From Nemertoderma westbladi (taxonomy: Eukaryota; Xenacoelomorpha; Nemertodermatida; Nemertodermatidae): a DNA stretch of 64,000 nt. Below are positions 1 to 9,225 of the stretch, piece after piece (within the stretch, counting starts at the first letter, position 1; the number at the start of each line of letters is the position of its first letter). Location: positions 1-64,000 of the forward strand of contig JAUCBJ010001560.1 of NCBI GenBank assembly GCA_032718475.1, written 5' to 3'. Both the position numbers and the translations under genes were made by a program. The notes under the pieces are model-generated. The model was not told the DNA's origin, did not search any database, and saw only the letters and a list, made by a program, of their open reading frames with translations.

Positions 1-1
1 A

Positions 2-3000
2 CTAAATATTCTAAAGTTTGAAAAAAATAATCCAAATTATTTAATAAATTTATTGTATTTTGATAGAAGTAGTGAAAAAATTTCCTTTCTACGACAACCA
101 AGTGCTAAAAAAGCTGAAGGTAAAAGATTGCTAAATTTATTGCTTATTGAACGTCAAAATTTAACCTCAACAAATCACATCGTTGGGGTTTCTAACTTAA
201 ATAGATTATTTAATGGTCGTGGGGAAGGCAATAGCAACGATCATTGTCATCGTTGTGAGCGGTGTATTCGCGGTTTCTACAGTCCAAATGCGTTAGAACG
301 CCATAGATTATGGTGTTGGCAAGGCGGGCGCCAAATAGAGGAGATGCCATCTAAACTGAATTTACGCTTTACTAATTACTATAAGTCTGTGAGCACACCT
401 TTCATAGTATATATGGATTTCGAAGTGGTACTAGCCCCAAGAAATAATGTAAAAAAATATTATATAGCCGAACATCTCCCGTCGGCTGTTTCATATTTGA
501 TTGTCTCCAATGGTGAATTAATTAACCCCCCAAATTATTTTTTGTCTACATTTAGGCAAAATATCGATAATAACTCGGTACAGAATTTTATCGATAGTCT
601 GGTTTTTGATTTATTTAAGTGTTATGAATGGTCTACTTTTAACACACACCACCCCAAACACCTGGATCACACACAATACCAAGCTTATATGCGTACCACA
701 AATTGCTTTAATTGTAAATCATTTTTCCGGAAAGATATAAATCCAAGTGTGATGCATCACAACCATTACAATGGGGCTTTCATTGGTGCGGCGTGTATTT
801 CCTGTAATAAACAATTAAGCGTTAAACGTCACCTATTCCCAGTTGTCTGTCATAATTTTTTTTTTTATGATTCACATTTAATTTTACAAAAAGGGTTTGC
901 CGGTAGTAAATATAAAAATTGGAACATTGAAACCATTGCAAAAAATACTGAAAGATATATCTCACTCCGCATCGATATTCCAACGTCAGAAGCACTTAAC
1001 GTGCTTGGTTATGCTATTCCAGAAAAGGACGTAAGAGGGCTCCCAACCAGCAAATCAATAACTATACAGTTTATTGATTCATTCGCATTTATGGGATTTT
1101 CCCTTTCTGCTTTGGCTGGGTTTTTGACAAAAGATGTGTCAGATTTAACAACCGTTATTCCGCACACCGTGAAGCAAATGAGAAAATTATATCCAAATGT
1201 TACCGACGAAATTTTACGTCGTAAGTCAGTTTTTCCTTACGAATATGTCGATTCCTTAAGTAAATTGGAGGATACTAAATTACCACATCCAAAAGAGTTT
1301 TACAGTGAATTAACATTATCATCTATTAGCCCCGAAGAATATACATTTGCACATCTTTCGTGGGAGCAATTTCAATGTAAGACACTTTTTGATTATTTGG
1401 AAGCTTACTTACATCTTGACGTTTTGCTGCTAGCCGATATTTTTGAAAATTTTCGCGCATATTGTACTAAACATTATTCGCTTGAGGTGTCGAACTATTA
1501 CACGATGGCAGGGGTTAGTTGGGACGCGGCTTTGAGATTTTCCAAGTCACATATTCGTCTACTTGCAGACCATGAAATGTATTTAACATTCGAAAATTCC
1601 ATTAGGGGTGGGGTTTCTTACACCAACCTTCATATGGCAAATGCGAATATACCAGGCACAGAAACATACGACCCTAATAAACCTGAAGCTCATTTATATA
1701 ATTTAGATTTCAACAGTTTATATAGCGGTTCTTTGTCGGAGAAACTTCCTTATTCTGACTTTGAATGGTTGGATGTTGATAGTGTCGATATCATGAGTCT
1801 GGAAACTGACGATATATTTGGATACTTCGCAATTGTAGACCTTGAATACCCAATGTCTATTCATGATGCCACAGCTGAGCTTCCATTTGCACCGGAGCAT
1901 ATTAAACTCGATAGTAGGTATCTCAGCCCGCACATGAAAAGTCTTTGGCGACATTATAATGGTGATAAAATTTTCAATAGCCCAGCAAAAAAATTGATGT
2001 TAACCCAATTTGATAAGTATGAGTACGGCGTGCATCTAAAATTATTGCGCTTTTATATTCATCATGGTATGCGTTTGATTAAAGTTCATAAACTTATTAG
2101 ATTTAAGCAAGGTTACATTTTTAAGGATTTTATTGAATATAACACACAGCAAAGAAAAATTGCGCGCAATGACTTTTATGATAAGTTTCACAAAGGAACA
2201 AATAACGCGCTTTTCGGGAAAAGCATGGAGAATATACGGGACCGTGTCTCATTTCGCTTATGTAATTCAATCGAGAAATGTGACTTATTATTATCCAAGC
2301 CGAATCACGAAAATTTAATTATGTTCACTGATTCATTATCAGGTCACGTCCTATCTAAGGCTGCGGTTTGTTTGCATAAACCTATTTTTTTAGGCCAAGC
2401 TGTGTTGGACTTGTCAAAGTTAGATTACTACACTTTTTTCTACGATAAGTTAAAGCCCATGGAAGCCGAATTAAATTGTAGTATAAATTTGCTAGGTGGG
2501 GACACGGATTCTTTTTTTTTACAGTGTGTTGGTTTATCCCAACACCAATTTTTATCTGCGTTACAATCAAAAAAAGTTTTAGACTGTTCAAATTACCCTA
2601 TTACGCATCCGTTGTATACAGTAGAACAGAAAGGGAAATATAGATATTTAAAGGATGAAGGGAAGTCTATCCCGTTTGACCAGGTTATTTTACTTAGACC
2701 AAAATGTTATAGCTTTCGTGGGGGGTCAGTTCCAAAACGTGTCGCTAAAGGCGTAGGAAAAATGGTTATAAAAAAGAAACTCTCCCACGAATCATATTTA
2801 AAAGTATATAACGAGGTTAGCGAGCATTACGAATACAGTCAAAGGTTTCAATCTAATTTACATAAAATATACACCGTTTCACAAAGAAAAAAATCGCTAA
2901 CACTGTGGGAAGATAAAAGGTACTACACATCGACTAATGAAAGTCTACCTTACGGTCATTATAAAACACATTTGGATCGTAAAGCGCCTGCCCCTAAGCT

Positions 3001-3025
3001 TTATATGCCGCCCATTATAGAATAG
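2..3025 (+). CDS. Polinton protein-primed family-B DNA polymerase, 5' end off the window
   Basis: Replicates the element by protein priming (family knowledge). The frame is open from base 2 with no stop, so the true start lies before the window; the first usable in-window codon (TTG, base 53) is not a credible start. Numbering from base 53: a Cys/His cluster near residues 65-88 (C65, C68, H84, C88), the exonuclease I motif MDFE at 121-124, an endonuclease-VII-like Cys/His patch near 217-255 (CFNC, then HHNH and CISC), an exonuclease III segment around 449-468 (YLHLDVLLLADIFENF), the palm motif DFNSLYS at about 552, the KGTNNALFG motif at about 714, and catalytic DTDS at about 817. SLYS replaces the usual SLYP. 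No frameshift or internal stop is seen, so the visible part looks functional. It ends 9 bases before the TBP-like gene, which suggests co-transcription. Confidence 0.95.
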   Translation, partial: LNILKFEKNNPNYLINLLYFDRSSEKISFLRQPSAKKAEGKRLLNLLLIERQNLTSTNHIVGVSNLNRLFNGRGEGNSNDHCHRCERCIRGFYSPNALERHRLWCWQGGRQIEEMPSKLNLRFTNYYKSVSTPFIVYMDFEVVLAPRNNVKKYYIAEHLPSAVSYLIVSNGELINPPNYFLSTFRQNIDNNSVQNFIDSLVFDLFKCYEWSTFNTHHPKHLDHTQYQAYMRTTNCFNCKSFFRKDINPSVMHHNHYNGAFIGAACISCNKQLSVKRHLFPVVCHNFFFYDSHLILQKGFAGSKYKNWNIETIAKNTERYISLRIDIPTSEALNVLGYAIPEKDVRGLPTSKSITIQFIDSFAFMGFSLSALAGFLTKDVSDLTTVIPHTVKQMRKLYPNVTDEILRRKSVFPYEYVDSLSKLEDTKLPHPKEFYSELTLSSISPEEYTFAHLSWEQFQCKTLFDYLEAYLHLDVLLLADIFENFRAYCTKHYSLEVSNYYTMAGVSWDAALRFSKSHIRLLADHEMYLTFENSIRGGVSYTNLHMANANIPGTETYDPNKPEAHLYNLDFNSLYSGSLSEKLPYSDFEWLDVDSVDIMSLETDDIFGYFAIVDLEYPMSIHDATAELPFAPEHIKLDSRYLSPHMKSLWRHYNGDKIFNSPAKKLMLTQFDKYEYGVHLKLLRFYIHHGMRLIKVHKLIRFKQGYIFKDFIEYNTQQRKIARNDFYDKFHKGTNNALFGKSMENIRDRVSFRLCNSIEKCDLLLSKPNHENLIMFTDSLSGHVLSKAAVCLHKPIFLGQAVLDLSKLDYYTFFYDKLKPMEAELNCSINLLGGDTDSFFLQCVGLSQHQFLSALQSKKVLDCSNYPITHPLYTVEQKGKYRYLKDEGKSIPFDQVILLRPKCYSFRGGSVPKRVAKGVGKMVIKKKLSHESYLKVYNEVSEHYEYSQRFQSNLHKIYTVSQRKKSLTLWEDKRYYTSTNESLPYGHYKTHLDRKAPAPKLYMPPIIE

Positions 3026-3034
3026 CGGATTGCG

Positions 3035-3595
3035 ATGTCTTTTAGTATTGTCAACAGTAATATAAGTTTGAGGTTGGGTGATGGGTGCATATCATTCGAT
3101 GTGCTGGCTAAACGAATTCGAAATGGAAAACTCATCTTAAAGCCTTACCAATATATCGCCAAAATTTGCGGATGGACGTGTCTCTTTTTCCCGAGCGGTA
3201 AGGTCACTGTACTCGGTAAATCACCTAAAATAAAAAAAATTATTAAGTATATATATAAGCATACTGATTATAAACTAACTTTTATTTCAATCAATAGCCA
3301 AACTTATATTATTAACAATCTAGACATAGACTATAGCAAATTAATGAAAACGGTTGGGTTTCATTTTTTAGATAATTATTATAATGTGGAGGTGAAATAT
3401 GAGCCGGAGATATTTAATAATATTCTTGTGCAGTTTTATCGTCGGGGTAAAACTAGTTCTAATATCATAACATTTTGCGTTTTTTACACACGAAATGTTG
3501 TGTGTATGGCAAGACCCGAGATATTTCGAGTATTTTTTCCAAAGTTTTTGAATTTTATCGGTAATTTAGATAGTCATTTAGGTAGAAATATTTAA
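3035..3595 (+). CDS. TATA-binding-protein-fold (TBP-like) protein of the Polinton
   Basis: 186 residues, read here as a diverged TBP core with two pseudo-repeats. Lobe 1, about residues 4-80: a first strand IVNSNISLRL, a helix-like FDVLAKRI, then TCLFFPSGKVTVLG at 48-61, which matches the conserved TBP strand pair (aliphatic-F-x-SGK-hydrophobics-TG), followed by a Lys/Ile-rich helix. Lobe 2, about 82-176: a similar first strand, then KYEPEIFNNILVQF at 121-134, which closely matches the TBP YEPELFPGLIYRM signature, then IITFCVFYTRNVVCMA at 144-159 in the position of the second SGK strand pair, where SGK is lost. Known: cellular TBP is about 180 residues of such a saddle and binds TATA DNA through inserted phenylalanines. 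Inferred: a promoter-recognition factor for the element. The start lies 9 bases after the polymerase stop. The 3' end of the gene is the seed of the tandem repeat that follows. The fold is called by eye only. Confidence 0.7.
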   Translation: MSFSIVNSNISLRLGDGCISFDVLAKRIRNGKLILKPYQYIAKICGWTCLFFPSGKVTVLGKSPKIKKIIKYIYKHTDYKLTFISINSQTYIINNLDIDYSKLMKTVGFHFLDNYYNVEVKYEPEIFNNILVQFYRRGKTSSNIITFCVFYTRNVVCMARPEIFRVFFPKFLNFIGNLDSHLGRNI

Positions 3596-4330
3596 TTTTT
3601 TCATTTTTTGGTGTCAGTTTTAGGTTTGTCCGGTGGGATCTCGTTAGGTTTTTAAATAAACGTGGATATTACCATTATTCACATTATATATATAACGTGT
3701 TTTATCGGTAGTCTTAGGTTGTCAAGGGTGCTGATTTCATTTCTGATGTCAGTTTTAAATTTACATAAATCTAGTCTATCTGTCTTCGGTTTGTCAGTCT
3801 TTCTGTCAGTCAGCCAGTCTGTCAAAACTTAAAAAAGTTTGAATTTTATTAGTAATTTGGGTAGTAATATTTAATTAGAAATTTCATAAAAATTTTTCGA
3901 AAAATTAAAATGTTCGTTTTTGAAAAATTTAAAAATTTTGAAAGTTTGCCCTTTAGGATCTCGTTTGGTTTTTAAATGCGGATATTATCATTGTTCCCTT
4001 GATATATATATATATAATGTGTTTTATTGATGGTCTTGGGTTTTAGGGGGTGCTGATTTCATTTCTGATGTCAGTTTTTACATTTACATAAATCTAGTCT
4101 GTCTGTCTGTCGGTCTGTCAGTCAGTCAGTCTGTTAAAACTTAAAAAAGTTTGAATTTTATTAGTAATTTGGGTAGTAATATTTAATTAGAAATTTCATA
4201 AAATTTTTCGAAAAATTAAAAGTTTCATTTTTGAATAATTTCGAAATTTTGTAGGTTTGTCCTGTGGGATCTCGTTTGGTTTTTTAAACGTGGATTTGTG
4301 TTCTTAATTATTGATGTTAGGTTTTAAAGA
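3546..4330. repeat. Tandem repeat of about 312 bp spanning the 3' end of the TBP-like gene and the gap after it
   Basis: The sequence from about 3546 (inside the last codons of the TBP-like gene) recurs at about 3838 and 4150 with a period near 312 bp. Shared landmarks are a TTTGAATTTTAT block, a GGATCTCGTTTGGTTTTT block, TATATA runs, the phrase GGTGCTGATTTCATTTCTG, and a run of GTCTGTCTGTC/CAGTCAGTC tetranucleotides. Copies have diverged by substitutions and small indels. No gene is seen in the gap 3596-4468. The repeat may carry promoter elements for the downstream genes, because TATA-like runs recur in each copy. Confidence 0.8.
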
Positions 4331-4468
4331 GTGCCGGTTTCTATAATTGCTCGGTTTTATCGCGTGAAAAACCCCACCCACGCATATAATCGATACTATT
4401 TATAACGGTGGTGGTGTTTTATTACTTACTATTATTGTTCTCGTTTATATAAGTTATTAATATATGTA

Positions 4469-4873
4469 ATGAAATCACTCAAAGCTTTAATTAAACAATT
4501 TGACGGGGATTTAAAGTTCTTATCTAACGCCTCCCCCAACCGTAGAAAAACCTTCTTACGTGTCGGCGGAACCGACGAACTTATAAGTTTTCTAATTAAT
4601 ATTATTCTAAATGTATTAAATGGTAACGTAAAAATTCCTGAGCAAACAATCGCGAGGTTAAAACGCCATAAAAAAACAATACGCGAGATCGCTAAAAAAC
4701 CAAAAGCCAAGTATCCCATTCGAATTTATCGTAAACGATTGGTGCAAAGGGGCGGATTTATAAATCTACTAATCTCTGGTTTAATGAGTGGGCTTAACGC
4801 TTATCAGAAAATATCACCCATAATTAACGGCTGTAAGAGGCAGAAAATTAGCCCAATCCCGCCGGGGGTATAG
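4469..4873 (+). CDS. Small basic virion protein candidate, adenovirus pX/pVI-like (GG-hydrophobic tail)
   Basis: 134 residues. The first 90 contain the pattern LSNASPNRRKTFLRVG, a hydrophobic stretch at about 38-51 and a Lys/Arg-rich segment at 63-90 (RLKRHKKTIREIAKK). After LVQRGG at 91-96 comes an amphipathic hydrophobic stretch at 97-112. This layout (basic part, GG, hydrophobic helix) recurs in proteins encoded beside Polinton and adintovirus capsid genes and resembles the protease-cleaved membrane-active or core peptides of adenoviruses (family knowledge). The residue at the fourth position before the presumed cut is Gln93, not the Met/Ile/Leu of the adenain consensus, so cleavage is uncertain. 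A TATA-like TTTATATAAG lies about 20 bases upstream of the start. It is followed 75 bases later by the packaging ATPase gene. Confidence 0.6.
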   Translation: MKSLKALIKQFDGDLKFLSNASPNRRKTFLRVGGTDELISFLINIILNVLNGNVKIPEQTIARLKRHKKTIREIAKKPKAKYPIRIYRKRLVQRGGFINLLISGLMSGLNAYQKISPIINGCKRQKISPIPPGV

Positions 4874-4948
4874 ACCTACTACCTCTGGCACACGCGTCAA
4901 CCGTCAAGTTTCTAGGTTTCCCATCTACTGAGTGGCTACCTATCAACA

Positions 4949-5659
4949 ATGTCCCGAGAGCCGACGATATCGCGGGAACCAATCACATCATACGACGCCT
5001 CTTTCAAGATGGGTTCGGCCATGATTATTGCGGGTCCAAGTTCTTCCGGAAAAACAGTGTTGGTATCAAAAATTGTAAAAAATAAAAATTTAGTTTTTGA
5101 TATAACCCCGAAGCGTGTATTATTCTTTTATGGCGCCACCCCACCAGAATTCCCGGGTATAACACATCTATTCAAAGGTTTACCGCAAAAAATTAATTCT
5201 ATTTTCCGCGAAAACGATCTAATTATTATAGACGACTTGTTAAGCGAAAGTAAGAGTGATGAGAGTTTGACAGAAAGCTTCACAAAAACCTGCCATCATA
5301 CTTCCTGTTTCATTATCTATATAACACAAAATTTCTTCAGTAAAGGGGTGGAAACACGGACTAGAAGTCTAAATGCCCAATATTGTATTTTCACAAAAAA
5401 TCCCCGCGACGCAAGTCAAATAAGCTATATAGCGCGGCAAGTGTACCCAAAAAATAGCAATTTTATTGTTCAAGCATATAGTGACGCCACACAAAAACCA
5501 TTCACACACCTTCTCTTAGACTTTCATCAAAAAACGGATGATAGTATAAGAGTTAGGGGTGATATTTTCAACCCATTAGGACAAACTGTTTATCAACCCG
5601 CGAATATGAACTCTAACACACCTCACCAACGCCCCGAGGCCCAGTCTATACCGCAGTAG
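4949..5659 (+). CDS. A32/FtsK-HerA-type DNA packaging ATPase
   Basis: 236 residues. Walker A GPSSSGKT at 29-36, Walker B LIIIDD at 91-96, and a conserved hydrophobic strand ending in TQN (CFIIYITQN, 120-128), which is typical of the A32-like packaging ATPases of Polintons and related double-jelly-roll viruses. Role by family knowledge: ATP-driven translocation of element DNA into the capsid. The length is normal for the Polinton version. The C-terminal 30 residues are Pro/Gln/Asn-rich. The frame is intact. It lies between the pX-like gene and a conserved small ORF, all on the + strand. Confidence 0.93.
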   Translation: MSREPTISREPITSYDASFKMGSAMIIAGPSSSGKTVLVSKIVKNKNLVFDITPKRVLFFYGATPPEFPGITHLFKGLPQKINSIFRENDLIIIDDLLSESKSDESLTESFTKTCHHTSCFIIYITQNFFSKGVETRTRSLNAQYCIFTKNPRDASQISYIARQVYPKNSNFIVQAYSDATQKPFTHLLLDFHQKTDDSIRVRGDIFNPLGQTVYQPANMNSNTPHQRPEAQSIPQ

Positions 5660-5780
5660 CGACGCCGCGCTAAAACCATTTTCACACATTGTTTAGACTT
5701 TCACCGAAATTAGGTTATTATCGGTCCATGAACGTGAACTCTAGTATATAGTATTAATATATTAATAATGATATATAACG

Positions 5781-6242
5781 ATGAAAAATAACGAGATTAG
5801 CCTCGGAAATTTTAAGAAGTTGTATCTAGTTTCTACTTTATTAACGGATACTTATAATAATAATAATAAGAAAAGCAATAATATAATACAACCGCTAGAT
5901 GGTGTGACAATTTCATCCCAGAAAGCCAAACGATTGTTGAGTTATTTGATGCGATTCTCGCGAGACAGAGTACGGTGGAACGATAATAATAAACTCTATA
6001 TAGAAAATAAACTTATTCCCGGAGCAAATATTGATCATTTGATTGAATTGCTGACTACAAAAAAAAATAAGAAAAACACCGAAATAATTCCAGGACAAGC
6101 AACATTTTTGGGGTTATTAAAACGATTAAGGATACCAAAACGATTAATTGGTCGCGGTTGGTTGAAACGGCAAAGGGTCCGCGTGACCCCTTCCAACACA
6201 AAACGCGCCGACGCGTGGAAACAATACGTAGGACTACAATAA
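5781..6242 (+). CDS. Conserved Polinton-associated small protein, function unknown
   Basis: 153 residues. After an Asn/Lys-rich N-terminus, a core near 50-90 reads AKRLLSYLMRF, then RDRVRWNDNNKLYIENKLIPGANIDHLIELL. A second conserved-looking part follows at 103-128 (GQATFLGLLKRLRIPKRLIG), and the tail is basic. I recognise this arrangement (helix, short strand pair, PGxNIxxLI, then a 'F..LKRL..P..LIG' helix) as one often encoded next to Polinton ATPase and integrase genes, but no biochemical role is known to me. Spaced 121 bases after the ATPase and 124 bases before the integrase start. AT-rich TATATAT runs precede the start. Confidence 0.65.
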   Translation: MKNNEISLGNFKKLYLVSTLLTDTYNNNNKKSNNIIQPLDGVTISSQKAKRLLSYLMRFSRDRVRWNDNNKLYIENKLIPGANIDHLIELLTTKKNKKNTEIIPGQATFLGLLKRLRIPKRLIGRGWLKRQRVRVTPSNTKRADAWKQYVGLQ

Positions 6243-6366
6243 ATCGACGTGTGGAAACAAAGCGCAGGATAACATTAAAATAGTAGTAGTAGTATGTTTT
6301 TTGAACGTTTCATATTAAGTATTAACTGTCATTGCAAGTGTTTTCTTCCACGACACGACACAACCG

Positions 6367-7452
6367 ATGGGGAGAATCGTAGAAAATCGAACAAACAAAC
6401 GACTGGGAAGAATATATTACGATGTTTCAAATGCTGCCGGTTTCGCGAGCGTAACCAAACTAGCGAAAGCCGCTAAAGTTACGAGAAATCGCGCAAAAGA
6501 ATGGTTGAGCTCCCAACGAACGTATTCCCTACACGCGCCGGCTAGGCGCCATTACCCGACATCAAAAATCTTCACGAGCGGTATTGGTGATCTATACCAA
6601 GCGGATTTGTGCGATATGCAACCTTTTAGGGGTGAGAATAATGGCTACGGTTACATACTTACTTGTATTGACTGTTTTAGTCGGAAGGCGTGGGCGTTGG
6701 GTCTAAAACGTAAAACAGGGGTCGAAATTAAAAGGGCCCTAGCCGCGATATTTGAAGATAGAAAACCTAAACGGCTAGCGGTTGATCAAGGAACTGAGTT
6801 TGTTAATAAATTGGTGAAAGATTTCTTACTGAACAATAATGTTCATTTTTATACTTTAGTTAGCCAATTTAAAGCTAGTATCTGTGAAAGGCTGAATCGC
6901 ACCCTCAAATCTCGCATGTACAGAATTTTCACGAGGAAACAGAATAGAGAATGGATGGGTATATTGCCAAAAATATTGGTTGCATATAATAATTCAATAC
7001 ATAGAACCATTGGTATGGCCCCAAACTCTGTCAATAAAAAGAATGAAACTGACCTATTTTTAAAACTATATGGGAGTGTGGGTCATCCCAATAAAAGAAA
7101 ACGCCGTGCGCAGCGTCGAGTTCATTTCAAGGTTGGTGATAAGGTGCGGCTGAGTTTAGCTAGAAAGCCATTTGACAAAGGTTATACACCTAATTATACT
7201 GTAGAAATTTTCAAAATTTACAGAATAAGATTGGATCGAGAGCCGTACCCTATGTACGAAGTTGCGGACTCGAATGGGCGCGTTATAAAGGGGACATTTT
7301 ATCGGCATGAAATCCAAAAGGTAATAGAACCATTTCAATTCCTACCAATTGAAAAAATAATTAAAGAAAAAGTAAATAAAAGCGGCAAAAAGCAATATTT
7401 GGTTAAATTTGCTGGTTTTGCGGCACATCGGTGGGTTGATCACGTACAATAA
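6367..7452 (+). CDS. Polinton integrase, RVE fold with C-terminal chromodomain-like segment
   Basis: 361 residues. Catalyses integration of element DNA (retroviral-type DDE transferase; family knowledge). Visible acidic triad: D80 in LYQADLCDM, D140 in LAVDQGTEF, and E174 in ICERLNRTLKSRMYR, which gives 33 residues between the last two, slightly shorter than the usual 35. N-terminal about 50 residues look like a helix-turn-helix (VTKLAKAAKVTRNRAKEWL). The segment HAPARRHYPTSK precedes the catalytic core. The C-terminal part has an SH3-like stretch (GDKVRLSLARKPF, about 258-270) and a chromodomain-like end (IEKIIKEK...YLVKFAGF) that stops shortly after the position where the chromo-helix should be. 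Start chosen at the ATG at 6367; an overlapping 60-residue ORF in another frame from 6294 is a shadow. No inactivating change is seen. Confidence 0.95.
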   Translation: MGRIVENRTNKRLGRIYYDVSNAAGFASVTKLAKAAKVTRNRAKEWLSSQRTYSLHAPARRHYPTSKIFTSGIGDLYQADLCDMQPFRGENNGYGYILTCIDCFSRKAWALGLKRKTGVEIKRALAAIFEDRKPKRLAVDQGTEFVNKLVKDFLLNNNVHFYTLVSQFKASICERLNRTLKSRMYRIFTRKQNREWMGILPKILVAYNNSIHRTIGMAPNSVNKKNETDLFLKLYGSVGHPNKRKRRAQRRVHFKVGDKVRLSLARKPFDKGYTPNYTVEIFKIYRIRLDREPYPMYEVADSNGRVIKGTFYRHEIQKVIEPFQFLPIEKIIKEKVNKSGKKQYLVKFAGFAAHRWVDHVQ

Positions 7453-7466
7453 TTAATTATATTATT

Positions 7467-8351
7467 ATGGATTACTTACATTTAACGTTGACTTCCAACG
7501 CCAGTCTAGATAAATATCCTGATAACACTCCCAGCGATTTCACGATTGAGTTGTCCAAACCTATCCCCGTCAGCACAGATTGGGTCGTGGGTCTAAAGGA
7601 AATACAGTATGTGTCGACCTATAGAAATATTGAACAAAGATCTGGAATTAGAATTGGTGAATATATGGTTGATGAGGATTTGGAATTTCATATAGCTCCA
7701 TACAATCTTATAGAAATCGATTTTAATCTTGGTCTATATGCTTCTATTGAGTCAATTTTAAACCATATTAGTGTTTATTTGAAAAATCCCGCAATATCCC
7801 ACCACGGTTTCAAAGATGTTAAGTTTAACTACCAAAAACATACATCAAAAATTCGTCTACATTGTGAGAAAGGCCGCTATTTCCAATTCTATGGAGATAT
7901 AATAAATATTTTCGGGTTATCGAGTTTAAAAAATAATTTAATGGGTCTTGGGGCGCTTTGGGCAATACACTATAACAAAGATGATGATTTATTGAACTTA
8001 GGCTGTAAAGATACAAACAAAGCGGATGGAGTTGAATTCCCCGAACCTTGCGATATAACGAGGGATAGACACACAATGTTTATATATACAGATATGATTG
8101 AATCTTCTCACGTAGGACATTCGATGGCGCCTCTTTTGCGGATAATCCCTTTGAAATGGGAACCATACTCATTCATCAACCTGGAATTCAAAAACACACA
8201 TTACAAACAATTAAGAAATAAAAAAGTGCTCGACACAATTAGTATAACGCTTCGCGACCATAAAGGAAAGCATATAGTCTTTCATGGGGGTAAAACAATT
8301 TTAGTTCTAGAACTCAAAAAACAACAACGGCGGCAAAAACTACAAGAATGA
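7467..8351 (+). CDS. SN-motif capsid-associated protein 1 (penton/minor-capsid-like)
   Basis: 294 residues. The N-terminus follows a pattern common in Polinton capsid-region proteins: LTLTSNASLDKYPDN, then F-x-I-x-L, then DWVVGLKEIQY. The C-terminus ends in ITLRDHKGKHIVFHGGKTIL. Both ends are shared with the next gene, so the pair are tandem paralogues. By family knowledge, proteins of this type are assigned to the single-jelly-roll penton or minor capsid role; the exact role of each copy is not clear. Its stop overlaps the next start in an ATGA (8348-8351), suggesting linked expression. The start lies 14 bases after the integrase stop. Confidence 0.7.
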   Translation: MDYLHLTLTSNASLDKYPDNTPSDFTIELSKPIPVSTDWVVGLKEIQYVSTYRNIEQRSGIRIGEYMVDEDLEFHIAPYNLIEIDFNLGLYASIESILNHISVYLKNPAISHHGFKDVKFNYQKHTSKIRLHCEKGRYFQFYGDIINIFGLSSLKNNLMGLGALWAIHYNKDDDLLNLGCKDTNKADGVEFPEPCDITRDRHTMFIYTDMIESSHVGHSMAPLLRIIPLKWEPYSFINLEFKNTHYKQLRNKKVLDTISITLRDHKGKHIVFHGGKTILVLELKKQQRRQKLQE

Positions 8352-9151
8352 ACAGTTATTACGTTGTACTACCCTCAAACGCAAACCCCATAGAATTCCC
8401 GCGTAATAGCGCCGGCGATTTCCAAACAAATTTGCAAATTCCTTTACCTTTCGCTAAAGGGCAATGGTTAATAGGTTTAACCGGTATAACGTACGTATCT
8501 AGTATCAGGTATGACAATAGCGACATTTATATAAAGGCCATAAAAAATAAAAAAATGTTTACAAGAGATGTTACTCTCCCCGAAGGATCTTTCCTATCAT
8601 TGGAAAGGATCATTGAGTACTTCAACAAAAGCCTTATTAAAGGCCAAATTAATATAATTGATAATACAGCACGCTCTGGTAATATAACCATACATTTTAA
8701 AGGTAAACAGTTGTCGATATTTGTCAGTAAACGTTTGGGTGGTTACCTAGGATTAACAGAACACGAGGTTGATGGCAAAGGTTTTATGTGTGTGCAAAAT
8801 GCTGCGGGGGATTATCACTTGCTAAGGATTGATTCGCGGAATAATAAGTACGACTGCCATAAGCATCCTAATGCTGTCGAAATACTGGAACCCAACATAA
8901 ATATACATATCAATTGCGTCGAACCTCAATTTGTAGACAATAGCGAATACCCTCTGTTGCGTAGCATACCCATAGAAGGGGAATATGGGCAAATTATTAG
9001 TCGTGAAGTTGAGGAAGTCTACTATAAAAAAGTTAATTCAACATCTAATTTACGTTATATACGAGTTCGATTGATTGGAGATTCCGGAAATTTGTTGCGC
9101 TTTCATTATGGAAATTCAATATTGACGCTTCATTTTATACGAATTGATTGA
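8348..9151 (+). CDS. SN-motif capsid-associated protein 2 (paralogue of the preceding gene)
   Basis: 267 residues. Begins YYVVLPSNANPIEFPRN, then DFQTNL and QWLIGLTGITYVSS, parallel to the preceding protein, and ends in VRLIGDSGNLLRFHYGNSIL, which parallels that protein's end (G..L.FH.G..IL). Between these ends the two differ strongly, so the duplication is old. A tandem pair suggests two specialised vertex or minor capsid components. The start overlaps the previous stop by four bases. The gene is followed by a 74-base AT-rich gap. Confidence 0.7.
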   Translation: MNSYYVVLPSNANPIEFPRNSAGDFQTNLQIPLPFAKGQWLIGLTGITYVSSIRYDNSDIYIKAIKNKKMFTRDVTLPEGSFLSLERIIEYFNKSLIKGQINIIDNTARSGNITIHFKGKQLSIFVSKRLGGYLGLTEHEVDGKGFMCVQNAAGDYHLLRIDSRNNKYDCHKHPNAVEILEPNINIHINCVEPQFVDNSEYPLLRSIPIEGEYGQIISREVEEVYYKKVNSTSNLRYIRVRLIGDSGNLLRFHYGNSILTLHFIRID

Positions 9152-9225
9152 GATAGTCACAATTTAATCGATGTAAATTATTTATTATTTATTATTATCT
9201 GATTATCTGAAGTTATAGCGACTAT

